Position numbers and translations under genes: made by a program
Notes under the pieces: generated by a model
Database searches by the model: none
What the model saw: only the letters and a program-made list of their open reading frames with translations
Told to the model about the DNA's origin: nothing
Assembly: GCA_002314265.1 (NCBI GenBank)
Contig: DCEW01000107.1
Location: 8,315 to 16,764, forward strand
Direction of reading: 5' to 3'
Source of the DNA: Flavobacteriales bacterium UBA1820
GTDB lineage: Bacteria > Bacteroidota > Bacteroidia > Flavobacteriales > UBA1820
DNA length: 8,450 bases
Shown here: one piece after another, positions 1 through 6,817 of the stretch
Numbering within the stretch: the first letter of the stretch is position 1
Layout of the letters: each line of letters begins with the position of its first letter

Positions 1-15
1 AGGCAATCCTTGCCT
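1..15. repeat. Small inverted repeat at window edge
   Basis: AGGCAA and TTGCCT form a perfect 6-bp stem around a 3-base loop. There is no T-tract on either side, and the element may be cut by the window edge. It lies downstream of the yccF-like stop and could be part of a transcript end. Nothing else is recognisable in positions 16-60. Confidence 0.2.
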
Positions 16-60
16 GGCCCGAGTCCGAACAATAATCATCAAAGTATATCCAACTAACAA

Positions 61-429
61 CTAAACGATGCTCTTTCCAAAAGGCGTGAACGAAAGCGCC
101 ATCAACTTGAAGTGCTGACGGCCGAACGGGATACCCACGATCGTGATGCACAGCACGATCCCCCACAGCAAGTGGGAAAGGGCGATCCATATCCCCCCGA
201 TCAAGATCCAAAGGATGTTCATCACCACCGACAGGCACCCCGGCTCCTGGGGCATGTTCACCACCTTGTTGCCGAAAGGCCACAGGGACAAAACTCCCAG
301 TTTGAACGCCTGAATGCCAAACGGTATCCCGATCAGGGTAACGCACAAGGCGATCCCCGCCACAAAGTACTCCAGGGCGATCATCAGCCCTCCGAAGACC
401 AGCCAAAGGATGTTTCCCAGTATTTTCAT
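61..429 (-). CDS. yccF: YccF-family inner-membrane protein
   Basis: This is a 122-residue membrane protein made of two tandem YccF (DUF307-type) units, about residues 1-57 and 68-122. Each unit begins with a hydrophobic stretch (NILWLVFGGL at 6-15, NILWILIGGI at 71-80). Each then carries the family signature: GIPFG-x-Q-x-FKL followed by a PFG turn (34-44 and PFG 51-53; 99-109 and PFG 116-118). The two halves are clearly similar, so this is an internal duplication, normal for the family. Four transmembrane segments are likely. The cellular role of YccF proteins is not established; an inner-membrane location is inferred from hydrophobicity. The start is the ATG at 429, preceded by an A-rich leader and its own consensus promoter at 452-483. 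It is read in the same direction as the genes to its right, 47 bases after the stop of the exported-protein gene, so it may also receive read-through. The family call is secure, the function is not. Confidence 0.9.
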   Translation of the reverse strand: MKILGNILWLVFGGLMIALEYFVAGIALCVTLIGIPFGIQAFKLGVLSLWPFGNKVVNMPQEPGCLSVVMNILWILIGGIWIALSHLLWGIVLCITIVGIPFGRQHFKLMALSFTPFGKSIV

Positions 430-451
430 CGCACTTTTTATCTTTCTCTCA

Positions 452-483
452 CAAATTTAAGCAAATCGGAGCGGTTTTACAAA
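452..483 (-). promoter_or_regulatory. Bacteroidota-type promoter for the yccF-like gene
   Basis: On the minus strand TTTG (480-483) is followed by exactly 20 bases and then TAAATTTG (452-459), a full match to the TTTG-N19-21-TAnnTTTG pattern. The expected start site near 446 gives a leader of about 17 bases. The -33 element touches the stop codon (477-479) of the upstream gene, so the promoter partly overlaps that gene's end. Confidence 0.7.
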
Positions 484-1097
484 TCCCCCTCCCCTTGCTG
501 CGCCCACCGCAGCGTCTCCCGTTGGTACCTTCCCGGATGGCGCAACACCTCCCCGATGGCATCGATCACCGGAATGGCCCGCACCCCCTTCGGCAAAGCC
601 CGCCAGTGGCGGAGCAACTCCCGGCGCACTTCACCGGGCAGTGCCGCCAACTCCCCGGCCAAAGAAGGCGAAAGCCTCCAGTACTCCTGCCCGAGGCGGC
701 GAGCTGTCGGCGCACCCGGGCACGTTCCCGCCTCGGCGGCCAGAGCGAGACAACGCCCGGCCCAACGTCCTGCGGGTGCTGGGACTTCTTTTACAGAAAC
801 TTCCGGCATACGAACCGACCCCGGGGCTTTTCTTCCCGAATTCTCCACCAAGCGGCAAAGCCGGGCGTATTCCTTACCCCGCTCCGCCAGACGTTCCGCC
901 CGACGTTTCCATCTCCGGGGAGAGACATACGCCTTGCGGCATCGTGCGGCATATCGCTCGCTCTGCCGCGCCATACGCTCGGCCTCCCGCGTGAGTTGGC
1001 GGGTCTTGCGTTCGAGCGTCCGCTGATCCTTTCCTTCGCTGTACGCCCAGGCATTGCTCATGCTCAAAGCCAGTATGACCAAAAGAAATATCCTCAT
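477..1097 (-). CDS. Predicted exported Arg-rich protein, function unknown
   Basis: This 206-residue protein belongs to no family I recognise. Residues 1-18 look like a signal peptide: MRI, then a hydrophobic core FLLVILALSM, ending in AWA before YS, a plausible signal peptidase I site. There is no lipobox cysteine. Residues 22-85 are strongly charged and helix-favouring, dominated by Arg, Glu and Ala, with many R-x-x-E-R patterns resembling a basic coiled coil. The middle (about 88-110) is Pro/Gly-rich and probably a linker. The C-terminal part (about 111-206) is again helical and Arg-rich. Four cysteines (53, 81, 116, 126) could form disulfides if it is exported. The ATG at 1097 is preferred; a GTG lies directly upstream at 1100. 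Several other frames are open here because of base composition, but only this one gives a signal peptide at the right place. It lies 95 bases after the XRE gene in the same direction with no clear terminator between, so co-transcription is possible. Confidence 0.65.
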   Translation of the reverse strand: MRIFLLVILALSMSNAWAYSEGKDQRTLERKTRQLTREAERMARQSERYAARCRKAYVSPRRWKRRAERLAERGKEYARLCRLVENSGRKAPGSVRMPEVSVKEVPAPAGRWAGRCLALAAEAGTCPGAPTARRLGQEYWRLSPSLAGELAALPGEVRRELLRHWRALPKGVRAIPVIDAIGEVLRHPGRYQRETLRWAQQGEGDL

Positions 1098-1192
1098 CAC
1101 ACCGTTGTTTTTTAGGTTTCGCTATTACATTAGACGACAAAGGCGGGAAAAAGGTTGCACCCGGAGGACGATTTTACCGAAGATTTAACATT

Positions 1193-1393
1193 TCAGTCCC
1201 CTTCTTCGAGGAAAAACACCTCGTCCACTCCCCGACCGAAGACGTGCGCTACCTTCAGGGCCAACACCGTAGAAGGCACATAACGCCCCGTTTCCATCGC
1301 GTGGATCGTCTGCCGGCTCACTCCCACCTGCTGGGCCAACTGCTGCTGCGTCATCTGCCGCGATGCCCGCAACACTTTCAGCTCATTCTTCAT
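1193..1393 (-). CDS. Small XRE-family HTH transcriptional regulator
   Basis: This 66-residue protein is essentially one Cro/CI-type helix-turn-helix domain. The DNA-binding part runs from about residue 14 (MTQQQLAQQVGVSRQ) to 39. The sequence SRQTIHAMETGRYVPS (26-41) contains the recognition helix and the E-x-G-x-Y-x-P-S signature of the short SRQTI subgroup. The tail ends in VDEVFFLEEGD, typical for the subgroup. Such regulators often sit beside a small membrane-protein gene. Here the ATG at 1393 lies inside the end of the membrane-protein gene (11-base overlap), implying translational coupling. A longer reading of the same frame begins at 1585, but it runs inside the upstream gene and lacks family-like sequence, so the short start is used. 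It probably represses its own operon through the 19-base elements at 1888-1927; that is inference. No effector domain is present. Confidence 0.9.
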   Translation of the reverse strand: MKNELKVLRASRQMTQQQLAQQVGVSRQTIHAMETGRYVPSTVLALKVAHVFGRGVDEVFFLEEGD

Positions 1394-1856
1394 AGCCGGC
1401 ACTTCTTCGGGAACGGTACAGGCGGTAGTGAAACAGCAAGGCGTACACCACCAGCACCGTGAACAGATTGACAAACAGAAAGGTGAGAAACGGAAACCCG
1501 TAGATAAACAGGTTGCCCACCAGCAGGCACACGTACGAGGCCATGACCGACACGACCAAAGTCCGGCAACGCAGCTGGGCCACATACTCGTCTTCGTCCT
1601 TCTCGCGGGAGAAGCAGATCATCAGCAAACTCACCACCAGGCCGAAAATGACCAGCGTGGGAAAAACGTCCGTGTGCACGGTAACGAAACTCCCTCCCGA
1701 GGCTCCCAGCGGATCCGCAGCCAGGGCAAACACCGGCAGCGACCATTCGAGGTTCCACCAACCGCCCAGCATACAAACCCCTGCGACGGCAAAGGGGACG
1801 AACATTCCCAAGCCTGCTTTCTTGCACGACGAGGGGAATAGATAGGTTTTTTCCAT
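1383..1856 (-). CDS. Multi-pass membrane protein paired with XRE regulator
   Basis: This 157-residue membrane protein has hydrophobic segments at about 15-33, 66-83, 98-118 and 121-144, giving four probable transmembrane helices. A shorter hydrophobic stretch lies at 38-48. Between helices 2 and 3 is a charged cytoplasmic-type loop (SREKDEDEYVAQLRCRT, 83-99) resembling the E-D-E-x-x-x-x-LR loop I associate with unnamed membrane proteins encoded beside small XRE regulators in Bacteroidota. The C-terminus is short, basic and then acidic. No enzymatic motif is visible and the function is unknown. The frame is open to 2048, but the ATG at 1856 is chosen because it lies about 30 bases downstream of the promoter -7 element, and upstream residues would be encoded by promoter and operator DNA. 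It is the first gene of the operon and its end overlaps the regulator start by 11 bases. Confidence 0.8.
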   Translation of the reverse strand: MEKTYLFPSSCKKAGLGMFVPFAVAGVCMLGGWWNLEWSLPVFALAADPLGASGGSFVTVHTDVFPTLVIFGLVVSLLMICFSREKDEDEYVAQLRCRTLVVSVMASYVCLLVGNLFIYGFPFLTFLFVNLFTVLVVYALLFHYRLYRSRRSAGYEE

Positions 1857-1885
1857 GGCGTAAAATGATTGGATGTTTTCAAGGC

Positions 1886-1917
1886 CAAAAGTAAAGCACA
1901 CTTTACAAAAAGTCAAG
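1886..1917 (-). promoter_or_regulatory. Promoter of membrane protein/XRE operon
   Basis: On the minus strand CTTG (1914-1917) is followed by 20 bases and TACTTTTG (1886-1893), an exact TAnnTTTG. The start site is expected near 1880, giving a leader of about 24 bases to the ATG at 1856. An A10 tract (minus strand, 1928-1937) lies about 10 bases upstream. The promoter is entirely overlapped by the two repeats at 1888-1927. Confidence 0.7.
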
Positions 1918-1927
1918 CAAATTTTAC
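1888..1927. promoter_or_regulatory. Tandem 19-base operator-like repeats, 21-base period
   Basis: Copy 1 (1888-1906) and copy 2 (1909-1927) match at 16 of 19 positions and are offset by exactly 21 bases, about two helical turns. Copy 1 contains a perfect inverted repeat, GTAAAG-CACA-CTTTAC (1891-1906); copy 2 keeps 4 of the 6 arm pairs. Copy 1 covers the -7 element and copy 2 covers the -33 element. Same-face spacing over a promoter suggests cooperative binding of a repressor dimer, most simply the XRE protein of the same operon. The repeat is seen directly; the ligand is inferred. Confidence 0.6.
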
Positions 1928-1992
1928 TTTTTTTTTTCATTTCGTTTCTCCAACCTCTGTGGGAAGGAGAGCATGTTTGGCCGGGAAAAAAA

Positions 1993-2024
1993 TTGTCCTG
2001 CACGGGGATAAGCCGTATATTTTG
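1993..2024 (+). promoter_or_regulatory. Weak upstream promoter candidate toward lysS
   Basis: TTG (1993-1995), 20 bases, then TATATTTTG (2016-2024), which has one base too many between TA and TTTG. If used, the leader to lysS would be about 130 bases and would include the palindrome at 2059-2075. This is a weaker match than the promoter at 2077-2108. Confidence 0.25.
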
Positions 2025-2058
2025 ATAATACAGGATGCGGCTCGGCATTCGTCAAATA

Positions 2059-2075
2059 CGAAAACGCTGTTTTCG
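2059..2075. repeat. 17-base palindrome abutting the lysS promoter
   Basis: CGAAAAC-GCT-GTTTTCG is a perfect 7-bp inverted repeat with a 3-base centre, ending one base before the -33 element of the lysS promoter. It could be a binding site for a regulator, or a small hairpin in a transcript from the upstream promoter candidate. No protein partner can be named. Confidence 0.5.
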
Positions 2076-2076
2076 A

Positions 2077-2108
2077 TTTGCCGCTACACCCGCCTTTCAC
2101 TATATTTG
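2077..2108 (+). promoter_or_regulatory. Consensus Bacteroidota promoter of lysS
   Basis: TTTG (2077-2080), exactly 20 bases, then TATATTTG (2101-2108), a full consensus match. Transcription should begin near 2113-2116, leaving a leader of about 47 bases. This placement rules out the in-frame start at 2078 for lysS. Confidence 0.8.
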
Positions 2109-2161
2109 CACTCACAAAAAACCGCCGCCGCATCCCCGCGGCGCAAAAAAAACTTTTCACG

Positions 2162-3889
2162 ATGAGCGCACACCTTTCAGAACAGGAGATCGTACGCCGA
2201 GAGGCGCTGGAGAAATTGCGTCAGGCCGGCATCGACCCGTATCCTGCCGCCGAATTTCCCGTGACCCACCATACCCGCGACATCCGCGAAAATTTCGACC
2301 AGCTCGAAGGCACCGAAGTGGTGCTGGCCGGACGAATGATGAGCCGCCGCATAATGGGCAAGGCTTCGTTTGCCGAACTGCTCGACGCCGAAGGCCGCAT
2401 CCAGTTGTATGTCTCGCGGGACGACCTGCCCGAAGGAGAACTGATGTACAACACCGTATTCAAGAAGCTGCTCGACATCGGCGACTTTATCGGGGTAAAA
2501 GGCACCGTATTCCGCACCGGAACGGGAGAAAAATCGGTTCACGTGCACCAGCTCACCGTGCTGGCCAAATCGCTCCGCCCGCTGCCGGTGGTGAAAAAGG
2601 ACAAGGACGGAAATGTGTACGACGCCTTTACCGATCCCGAGCAGCGCTACCGCCAACGCTACGTGGACCTGATCGTCAACGAAGGGGTGAAGGATGTTTT
2701 CCTCAAGCGCACCAAGATCATCAACACCATGCGCGAGTTTTTCAACGAGCGCGGTTATCTGGAAGTGGAAACGCCCGTGCTGCAAGCCATTCCGGGCGGC
2801 GCATCGGCTCGTCCCTTCATCACACACCACAACGCCCTGGACATCCCGCTCTACTTGCGTATTGCCAACGAGTTGTACCTCAAACGCCTGATCGTGGGCG
2901 GCTTCGAAGGGGTTTACGAGTTTTCGCGCGACTTCCGCAACGAGGGCATGGACCGTACGCACAACCCCGAGTTTACCGTCATGGAACTCTACATCGCGTA
3001 CAAGGACTATCTGTGGATGATGGGCATGACCGAACAACTGCTCGAAAGAGTCTGCACGGCCGTCAACGGTTCGCCCGAAGCGCAGATCGGCGAACACCGC
3101 GTCAGCTTCAAGGCACCGTTCCGCCGCATGACCATCACCGATGCCATCCGGGAACACTCCGGAGTGGACATCACCGGAATGGATGAAGACGCTTTGCGCC
3201 AGACCTGCCGCAAGCTCAACGTCGAGGTAGACGACTCGATGGGCAAAGGCAAGCTCATCGACGAACTCTTCGGTGCCTATGCCGAAGGGAAGATGATCCA
3301 GCCGACCTTCATCACCGACTACCCGATCGAAATGTCGCCGCTGACCAAACGCCACCGCGACAATCCCCAGCTCACCGAACGCTTCGAACTGATGGTGGCC
3401 GGCAAGGAAGTGGCCAACTGCTACTCCGAGTTGAACGACCCGATCGATCAGCGCGAACGCTTCCAGGCGCAAATGGCCCTGCTGCAACGCGGCGACGACG
3501 AAGCGATGTACATCGACCAGGATTTCCTGCGCGCCCTCGAATACGGCATGCCGCCTACCGGAGGCATTGGCATCGGCATCGACCGCCTGGTGATGATGAT
3601 GACCGGCGCCCCGTCCATCCAGGATGTACTGTTCTTCCCCCAGATGCGCCCCGAAGTATGGGACGTGGAAGGCAAGGACAACAGCGCCGAACTGCTCGCA
3701 GCCGGCGTTCCCCAGGAATGGGTCGAACACGTCATCGCCGCCGGATACGACTCGATGGAAAAAATCCGTGCACAAAAACCCACACAAGTCCAGCAAGCCT
3801 TGAGCATTTACCGGAAAAAACACAAACTGGACATCCCGGCGCTGACCGCCGAACAGATCGCCCTTTGGGGCGAGGGAAAAGAGCAATAA
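2162..3889 (+). CDS. lysS: Lysyl-tRNA synthetase, class II
   Basis: This 575-residue enzyme charges tRNA-Lys with lysine using ATP, in the cytoplasm. The N-terminus ([24 protein letters not shown], shown as 5-28) leads into the OB-fold anticodon-binding domain (about 50-140: [18 protein letters not shown]). The class II catalytic core follows. Motif 1 lies around 193-207 ([15 protein letters not shown]). Motif 2 lies at 248-271, with [18 protein letters not shown] and the invariant Arg of FRNEG. Motif 3 lies at 467-480 ([14 protein letters not shown]), with the ATP-binding Arg. E. coli LysS is about 505 residues; the excess here is a C-terminal extension (about 505-575) with a small helical, HhH-like pattern ([21 protein letters not shown]), known to me from Bacteroidota LysRS. 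The ATG at 2162 is chosen because the earlier in-frame start at 2078 lies upstream of the predicted transcription start. The leader is A-rich with no Shine-Dalgarno sequence. A hairpin without a T-tract follows. Confidence 0.98.
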   Translation: MSAHLSEQEIVRREALEKLRQAGIDPYPAAEFPVTHHTRDIRENFDQLEGTEVVLAGRMMSRRIMGKASFAELLDAEGRIQLYVSRDDLPEGELMYNTVFKKLLDIGDFIGVKGTVFRTGTGEKSVHVHQLTVLAKSLRPLPVVKKDKDGNVYDAFTDPEQRYRQRYVDLIVNEGVKDVFLKRTKIINTMREFFNERGYLEVETPVLQAIPGGASARPFITHHNALDIPLYLRIANELYLKRLIVGGFEGVYEFSRDFRNEGMDRTHNPEFTVMELYIAYKDYLWMMGMTEQLLERVCTAVNGSPEAQIGEHRVSFKAPFRRMTITDAIREHSGVDITGMDEDALRQTCRKLNVEVDDSMGKGKLIDELFGAYAEGKMIQPTFITDYPIEMSPLTKRHRDNPQLTERFELMVAGKEVANCYSELNDPIDQRERFQAQMALLQRGDDEAMYIDQDFLRALEYGMPPTGGIGIGIDRLVMMMTGAPSIQDVLFFPQMRPEVWDVEGKDNSAELLAAGVPQEWVEHVIAAGYDSMEKIRAQKPTQVQQALSIYRKKHKLDIPALTAEQIALWGEGKEQ

Positions 3890-3913
3890 GTTCCCTCCCC
3901 GGGCGCAGATACA

Positions 3914-3949
3914 GCGAAGCGGCGAACCCCGAAGGGTTCGCCGCTTCGC
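3914..3949. terminator. Strong 16-bp hairpin after lysS, no T-tract
   Basis: A perfect 16-bp stem (3914-3929 with 3934-3949) closes a CGAA tetraloop 24 bases after the lysS stop. Neither strand has a T-run after it, so it is not a canonical intrinsic terminator. It could pause or terminate transcription, protect the lysS mRNA 3' end, or be a dispersed palindromic element. No promoter match is visible between it and the transporter gene at 4078, so some read-through may be required. Confidence 0.5.
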
Positions 3950-4077
3950 GCTTGCCCGCCCCGCCGGAAAAGTCCACCGCAACCCCTCCCCGCCCCTTCT
4001 GAAACAGGGGCCGCCCACCGCTCGGTAGGCTCCTCCCGAAAGGAGAAAACGAAAGAACAAACGAACGAACACTGCCC

Positions 4078-4950
4078 ATGAAAAGCCTCAAAGGCATCGT
4101 CTACGCCCTGGCCTCGTCCTCGACCTTCGGACTGATCCCCCTGTTTTCCATTCCGATTCTGGTCAGCGGTGCGATGGCAGCCCCCTCGTTGCTTTTCTAC
4201 CGTTTTGCCATTGCCACCCTGGCCATGGGCCTGGCCGGAGTGGTGCTGCGAAAAAACTTCCGGGTATCGCCCCGCCTGCTACTCAAAATATTGCTGCTGG
4301 GCGTATTCTACGCCTCGACCTCCATGGGGCTCACCCTGTCCTACCAATACATCCCCAGCGGAGTGGCTACCACCATCCACTTTCTGTATCCAGTGGTCGT
4401 TACGGTGATCATGACGACCTTCTTCGGGGAAAAACGCTCGGGCACACTCCTGCGCGCCGCCCTGCTGTCCATCTCCGGCGTCGCCCTGCTCAGTTGGGGG
4501 GAAGGCACGATTCGCCTCGAAGGGCTGCTGCTGGTACTGATGACCGTAGGGACCTATGCCACGTACATCGTAGGGGTCAACCGCTCGGGCGTGGAGGCCA
4601 TCGACCCGATCGTGCTGACGTTCTACGTCTTTGTCGCCTCCACCGCCCTGTTTGCCGGGTACGCCGCCGCGACCACCGGGGTGGAACCCATCGCCGACAC
4701 ATCCACCCTGGTCCGCCTGTTGCTGCTGGCTTTGCTGCCGACGGTCATTTCGGATTTTACGCTCATTCTGGCCGTGAAATACGTCGGATCGACCGTTACG
4801 GCCATCCTGGGCTCGATGGAACCGGTGGTAGCCGTGCTGATGGGCGTGTGGTGTTTTTCAGAACGCTTCGGGATAAAGAGCCTCCTGGGATTGGCCCTGG
4901 TCGTTACAGCGGTAACAATGGTGGTGGTGCGCCAGTCGAATAAAGAATGA
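4078..4950 (+). CDS. EamA-domain (DMT superfamily) transporter
   Basis: This 290-residue inner-membrane protein has ten hydrophobic segments arranged as two EamA repeats, about residues 6-140 and 147-285. Each repeat ends with the expected signature: TIHFLYPVVVTVIMTTFFGEK (99-119; last helix of half one) and ILGSMEPVVAVLMGVWCFSER (243-263; in half two). The length is usual for the family. Drug/metabolite transporters of this type export or exchange small metabolites such as amino acids, nucleosides or nucleotide sugars; the substrate cannot be read from sequence. The start ATG at 4078 begins MKSLKGIVYALASS, a short basic N-terminus before helix 1. No TAnnTTTG element is visible in the 188 bases after lysS, so it may be transcribed with lysS past the hairpin at 3914-3949, or from a non-consensus promoter. 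The next gene starts 133 bases downstream with its own promoter candidate. Confidence 0.92.
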   Translation: MKSLKGIVYALASSSTFGLIPLFSIPILVSGAMAAPSLLFYRFAIATLAMGLAGVVLRKNFRVSPRLLLKILLLGVFYASTSMGLTLSYQYIPSGVATTIHFLYPVVVTVIMTTFFGEKRSGTLLRAALLSISGVALLSWGEGTIRLEGLLLVLMTVGTYATYIVGVNRSGVEAIDPIVLTFYVFVASTALFAGYAAATTGVEPIADTSTLVRLLLLALLPTVISDFTLILAVKYVGSTVTAILGSMEPVVAVLMGVWCFSERFGIKSLLGLALVVTAVTMVVVRQSNKE

Positions 4951-5002
4951 ACAAAGGGCAAAAAAGCCGGGAGGGAAGGCAAGCCGGTTGGAAACTTTTG
5001 CC

Positions 5003-5010
5003 TAACTTTG
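5003..5010 (+). promoter_or_regulatory. Probable -7 element for CoA-transferase gene
   Basis: TAACTTTG is an exact TAnnTTTG, 73 bases before the ATG at 5084. No TTTG lies 19-21 bases upstream, so the -33 element is weak. A less exact TATTTTG occurs at 5036-5042. The untranslated leader would be about 65 bases and is A/T-rich, with the usual A-rich run before the start codon. Confidence 0.45.
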
Positions 5011-5083
5011 TGTGTTTGTTTACGATCGCCCGGTTTATTTTGACAAAATACTGAAAATCAAACTATAAAACAGTTTCAAAAAG

Positions 5084-6589
5084 ATGTCTTACAAATTCAT
5101 TTCGGCCGAAGATGCCGCAAAGCTCATCCAGAACGGCGACAACATCGGTTTCAGCGGATTTACCGCTGCAGGAAGCCCCAAGGTCGTTTCGGAAGCGCTG
5201 GCTAAAAGAGCCGAGGAAGAACACCAGGCAGGACGTCCCTTCAAGGTAGGCGTATTTACCGGTGCCTCGACCTCCGACCACCTGGACGGAGCCCTCGCCC
5301 GCGCCCATGCCATCAAGTTCCGTACGCCCTACCAGTCGAACAAAGACCTGCGTGCCGCCCTGAACAAAGGGGAAGCCGCTTATTTCGACTACCACCTCTC
5401 CCAACTGGCACAGGACATCCGCTATGGATTCCTGGGCGACATCGACGTAGCCGTCATCGAAGCCTGCGACGTAACCCCTGAAGGCGAAATCACCCTCACC
5501 TCCGGAGTAGGCAACTGCCCTACGTACGCCCGTCTGGCCAAAAAGATCATCATCGAACTCAACAGCTACCACCCCAAAACGCTGCGCGGCATCCACGACC
5601 TGTACGAACCGGCCGATCCGCCGTACCGCCGGGAAATTCCCATCTACAAGCCGTCCGACCGCATCGGTGTTCCTACGCTCAAGGTCGATCCGGCCAAGAT
5701 CGTGGGCATCGTCGAGACACACGTTTCCGACGGAGTAGCCCCTTTCTCGCCGCTGGACGAAGTAACGATGCGCATCGGTCAGAACGTAGCCGACTTTCTG
5801 GCTGCCGAGATGAAAGCCGGCCGCATTCCTTCGACGTTCCTGCCCATCCAGTCCGGTGTGGGCAACATCGCCAATGCCGTACTGGGCTGCCTGGGCGAAA
5901 ACGAGGAAGTACCTCCCTTTGAGATGTACACCGAAGTGATCCAGGATGCCGTGGTCGGCCTGATGGAAAAAGGACGTTGCAAATTTGCCAGCGGATGCTC
6001 CCTGACCCTGAGCGAAAAGGCCATGCAGGAAGTGTACGCCCACATGGACTTCTTCCGCGACAAGGTAGTTCTCCGTCCGCAGGAACTCTCCAACAACCCC
6101 GAGATCGTACGCCGACTGGGACTCATCACCATCAACACCGCCATCGAAGCCGACATCTTCGGCAACATCAACTCCACCCACATCCTGGGCAAGAAGATGA
6201 TGAACGGTATCGGCGGATCGGGCGACTTCACCCGCAACGCCTACCTGTCCATCTTCACCACCCCCTCGGAGGCCAAAGGCGGACTCATCTCCTCCATCGT
6301 GCCGATGGTATCGCACCTGGATCATTCGGAACACTCCGTCAAGGTCATCATCACCGAATACGGTGTGGCCGACCTGCGAGGCAAATCGCCCATCCAGCGC
6401 GCCAACGAGATCATCGAGAAAGTCGCACACCCCGACTACCGTCCCCTGCTGCGCGACTACATCAAGATGACGCAAGGCTGCCACACGCCGGAATGCTTGC
6501 AGAAAGCCCTTTCGTTCCATATTGCCTTCGAGAAAGAAGGCGATATGCGCAAGGCCGATCTCGGCACCCCGTGCAGCTGCGAAAAATAA
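5084..6589 (+). CDS. Acetyl-CoA hydrolase/succinate CoA-transferase family
   Basis: This 501-residue cytoplasmic enzyme is of the class I CoA-transferase type related to acetate/succinate CoA-transferases (AarC, Cat1 and YgfH/ScpC-like). It moves CoA between acyl groups, most likely succinate with acetate or propionate, saving the thioester bond during fermentation. The N-terminal domain opens with DNIGFSGFTAAGSPK (19-33) and continues with FKVGVFTGASTSD (53-65). The second half holds QSGVGNIANAV (256-266). The predicted catalytic glutamate is E284 in MYTEVIQD, equivalent to the Glu of AarC that forms the enzyme-CoA thioester. The glycine-rich MNGIGGSGDF (373-382) helps form the CoA/oxyanion site. 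Length and motifs are intact. The tail ends in a Cys-containing TPCSCEK. The exact acyl partners cannot be decided from sequence, and plain acetyl-CoA hydrolase activity is an alternative. The start ATG at 5084 follows an A-rich leader, and the gene ends 26 bases before a strong terminator. Confidence 0.93.
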   Translation: MSYKFISAEDAAKLIQNGDNIGFSGFTAAGSPKVVSEALAKRAEEEHQAGRPFKVGVFTGASTSDHLDGALARAHAIKFRTPYQSNKDLRAALNKGEAAYFDYHLSQLAQDIRYGFLGDIDVAVIEACDVTPEGEITLTSGVGNCPTYARLAKKIIIELNSYHPKTLRGIHDLYEPADPPYRREIPIYKPSDRIGVPTLKVDPAKIVGIVETHVSDGVAPFSPLDEVTMRIGQNVADFLAAEMKAGRIPSTFLPIQSGVGNIANAVLGCLGENEEVPPFEMYTEVIQDAVVGLMEKGRCKFASGCSLTLSEKAMQEVYAHMDFFRDKVVLRPQELSNNPEIVRRLGLITINTAIEADIFGNINSTHILGKKMMNGIGGSGDFTRNAYLSIFTTPSEAKGGLISSIVPMVSHLDHSEHSVKVIITEYGVADLRGKSPIQRANEIIEKVAHPDYRPLLRDYIKMTQGCHTPECLQKALSFHIAFEKEGDMRKADLGTPCSCEK

Positions 6590-6615
6590 CCTCGCCTTCC
6601 CACTCCGGGAACACG

Positions 6616-6650
6616 AAAAATCCCGCCACCATCGGTGGCGGGATTTTTTT
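6616..6650. terminator. Intrinsic terminator, probably bidirectional
   Basis: A 15-bp perfect stem (6616-6630 with 6634-6648), GC-rich in its inner 10 pairs, closes a 3-base loop and ends in a run of seven T (6644-6650). The five A at its left edge become T on the minus strand, so it can also end the converging sirtuin/GNAT transcript, whose last gene stops 168 bases away. Positions 6651-6817 between it and that gene hold nothing recognisable. Confidence 0.9.
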
Positions 6651-6817
6651 ACACTTTCTTCCCGGAGAGAAACCATCGGAAAGACATTTCCCCGACAGCA
6701 CACTTTAGAAGTTTGGGATCAAGCCCTCCTTTGTACCCAAATATTTCCGGACGAAAAAACAGGCAAAAGCAAGCCCAAGGTTCTCCCTGCACCTCAAGAC
6801 AAAATACACGAGACCTC

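Larger units (their letters stand above)
1857..2161. other. Divergent regulatory region, XRE operon and lysS
   Basis: No gene is supported in these 305 bases. They hold, in order, the minus-strand promoter and tandem operator-like repeats of the membrane protein/XRE operon (1886-1927), a 10-base T run (1928-1937; an A-tract just upstream of that promoter on the minus strand, possibly UP-element-like), a weak plus-strand promoter candidate (1993-2024), a 17-base palindrome (2059-2075) and the consensus lysS promoter (2077-2108). Open frames crossing the region run through these elements and are not gene-like. Confidence 0.75.

Noticed and set aside
16..45. Possible tRNA end (GTTCGGACTCGGGCC on the minus strand resembles a T-arm)
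   Set aside because: The T-loop lacks the conserved A after TTCG, and no acceptor stem or CCA-type end can be folded.
112..1026. 304-codon plus-strand frame across the yccF-like gene and the exported-protein gene
   Set aside because: It spans two minus-strand genes, the promoter between them and the yccF start, with low-complexity Arg/Pro/His-rich sequence. The minus-strand readings have family motifs or a signal peptide.
1857..2048. N-terminal extension of the membrane protein upstream of 1856
   Set aside because: The extra residues would be encoded by the promoter, the operator repeats and the T-run, and would lie upstream of the predicted transcription start.
2177..4072. 631-codon open frame antisense to lysS
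   Set aside because: It mirrors the lysS codon pattern, is rich in His, Val, Phe and Gly without any family signature, and lies opposite a secure essential gene. It is a by-product of GC-rich codon use.
4977..5003. AGGCAA/TTGCCT pair as a terminator for the transporter gene
   Set aside because: It has only 6 bp with a 15-base loop and no T-tract, and it overlaps the -7 element of the next gene.
5063..6703. 546-codon open frame antisense to the CoA-transferase gene
   Set aside because: It runs through the strong terminator at 6616-6650, has no recognisable domain and mirrors a well-supported gene.
6651..6817. Possible small gene or promoter between the terminator and the GNAT gene
   Set aside because: No TAnnTTTG element is found in either direction, and only a weak 6-bp TTTGGG/CCCAAA repeat with a long loop is present.
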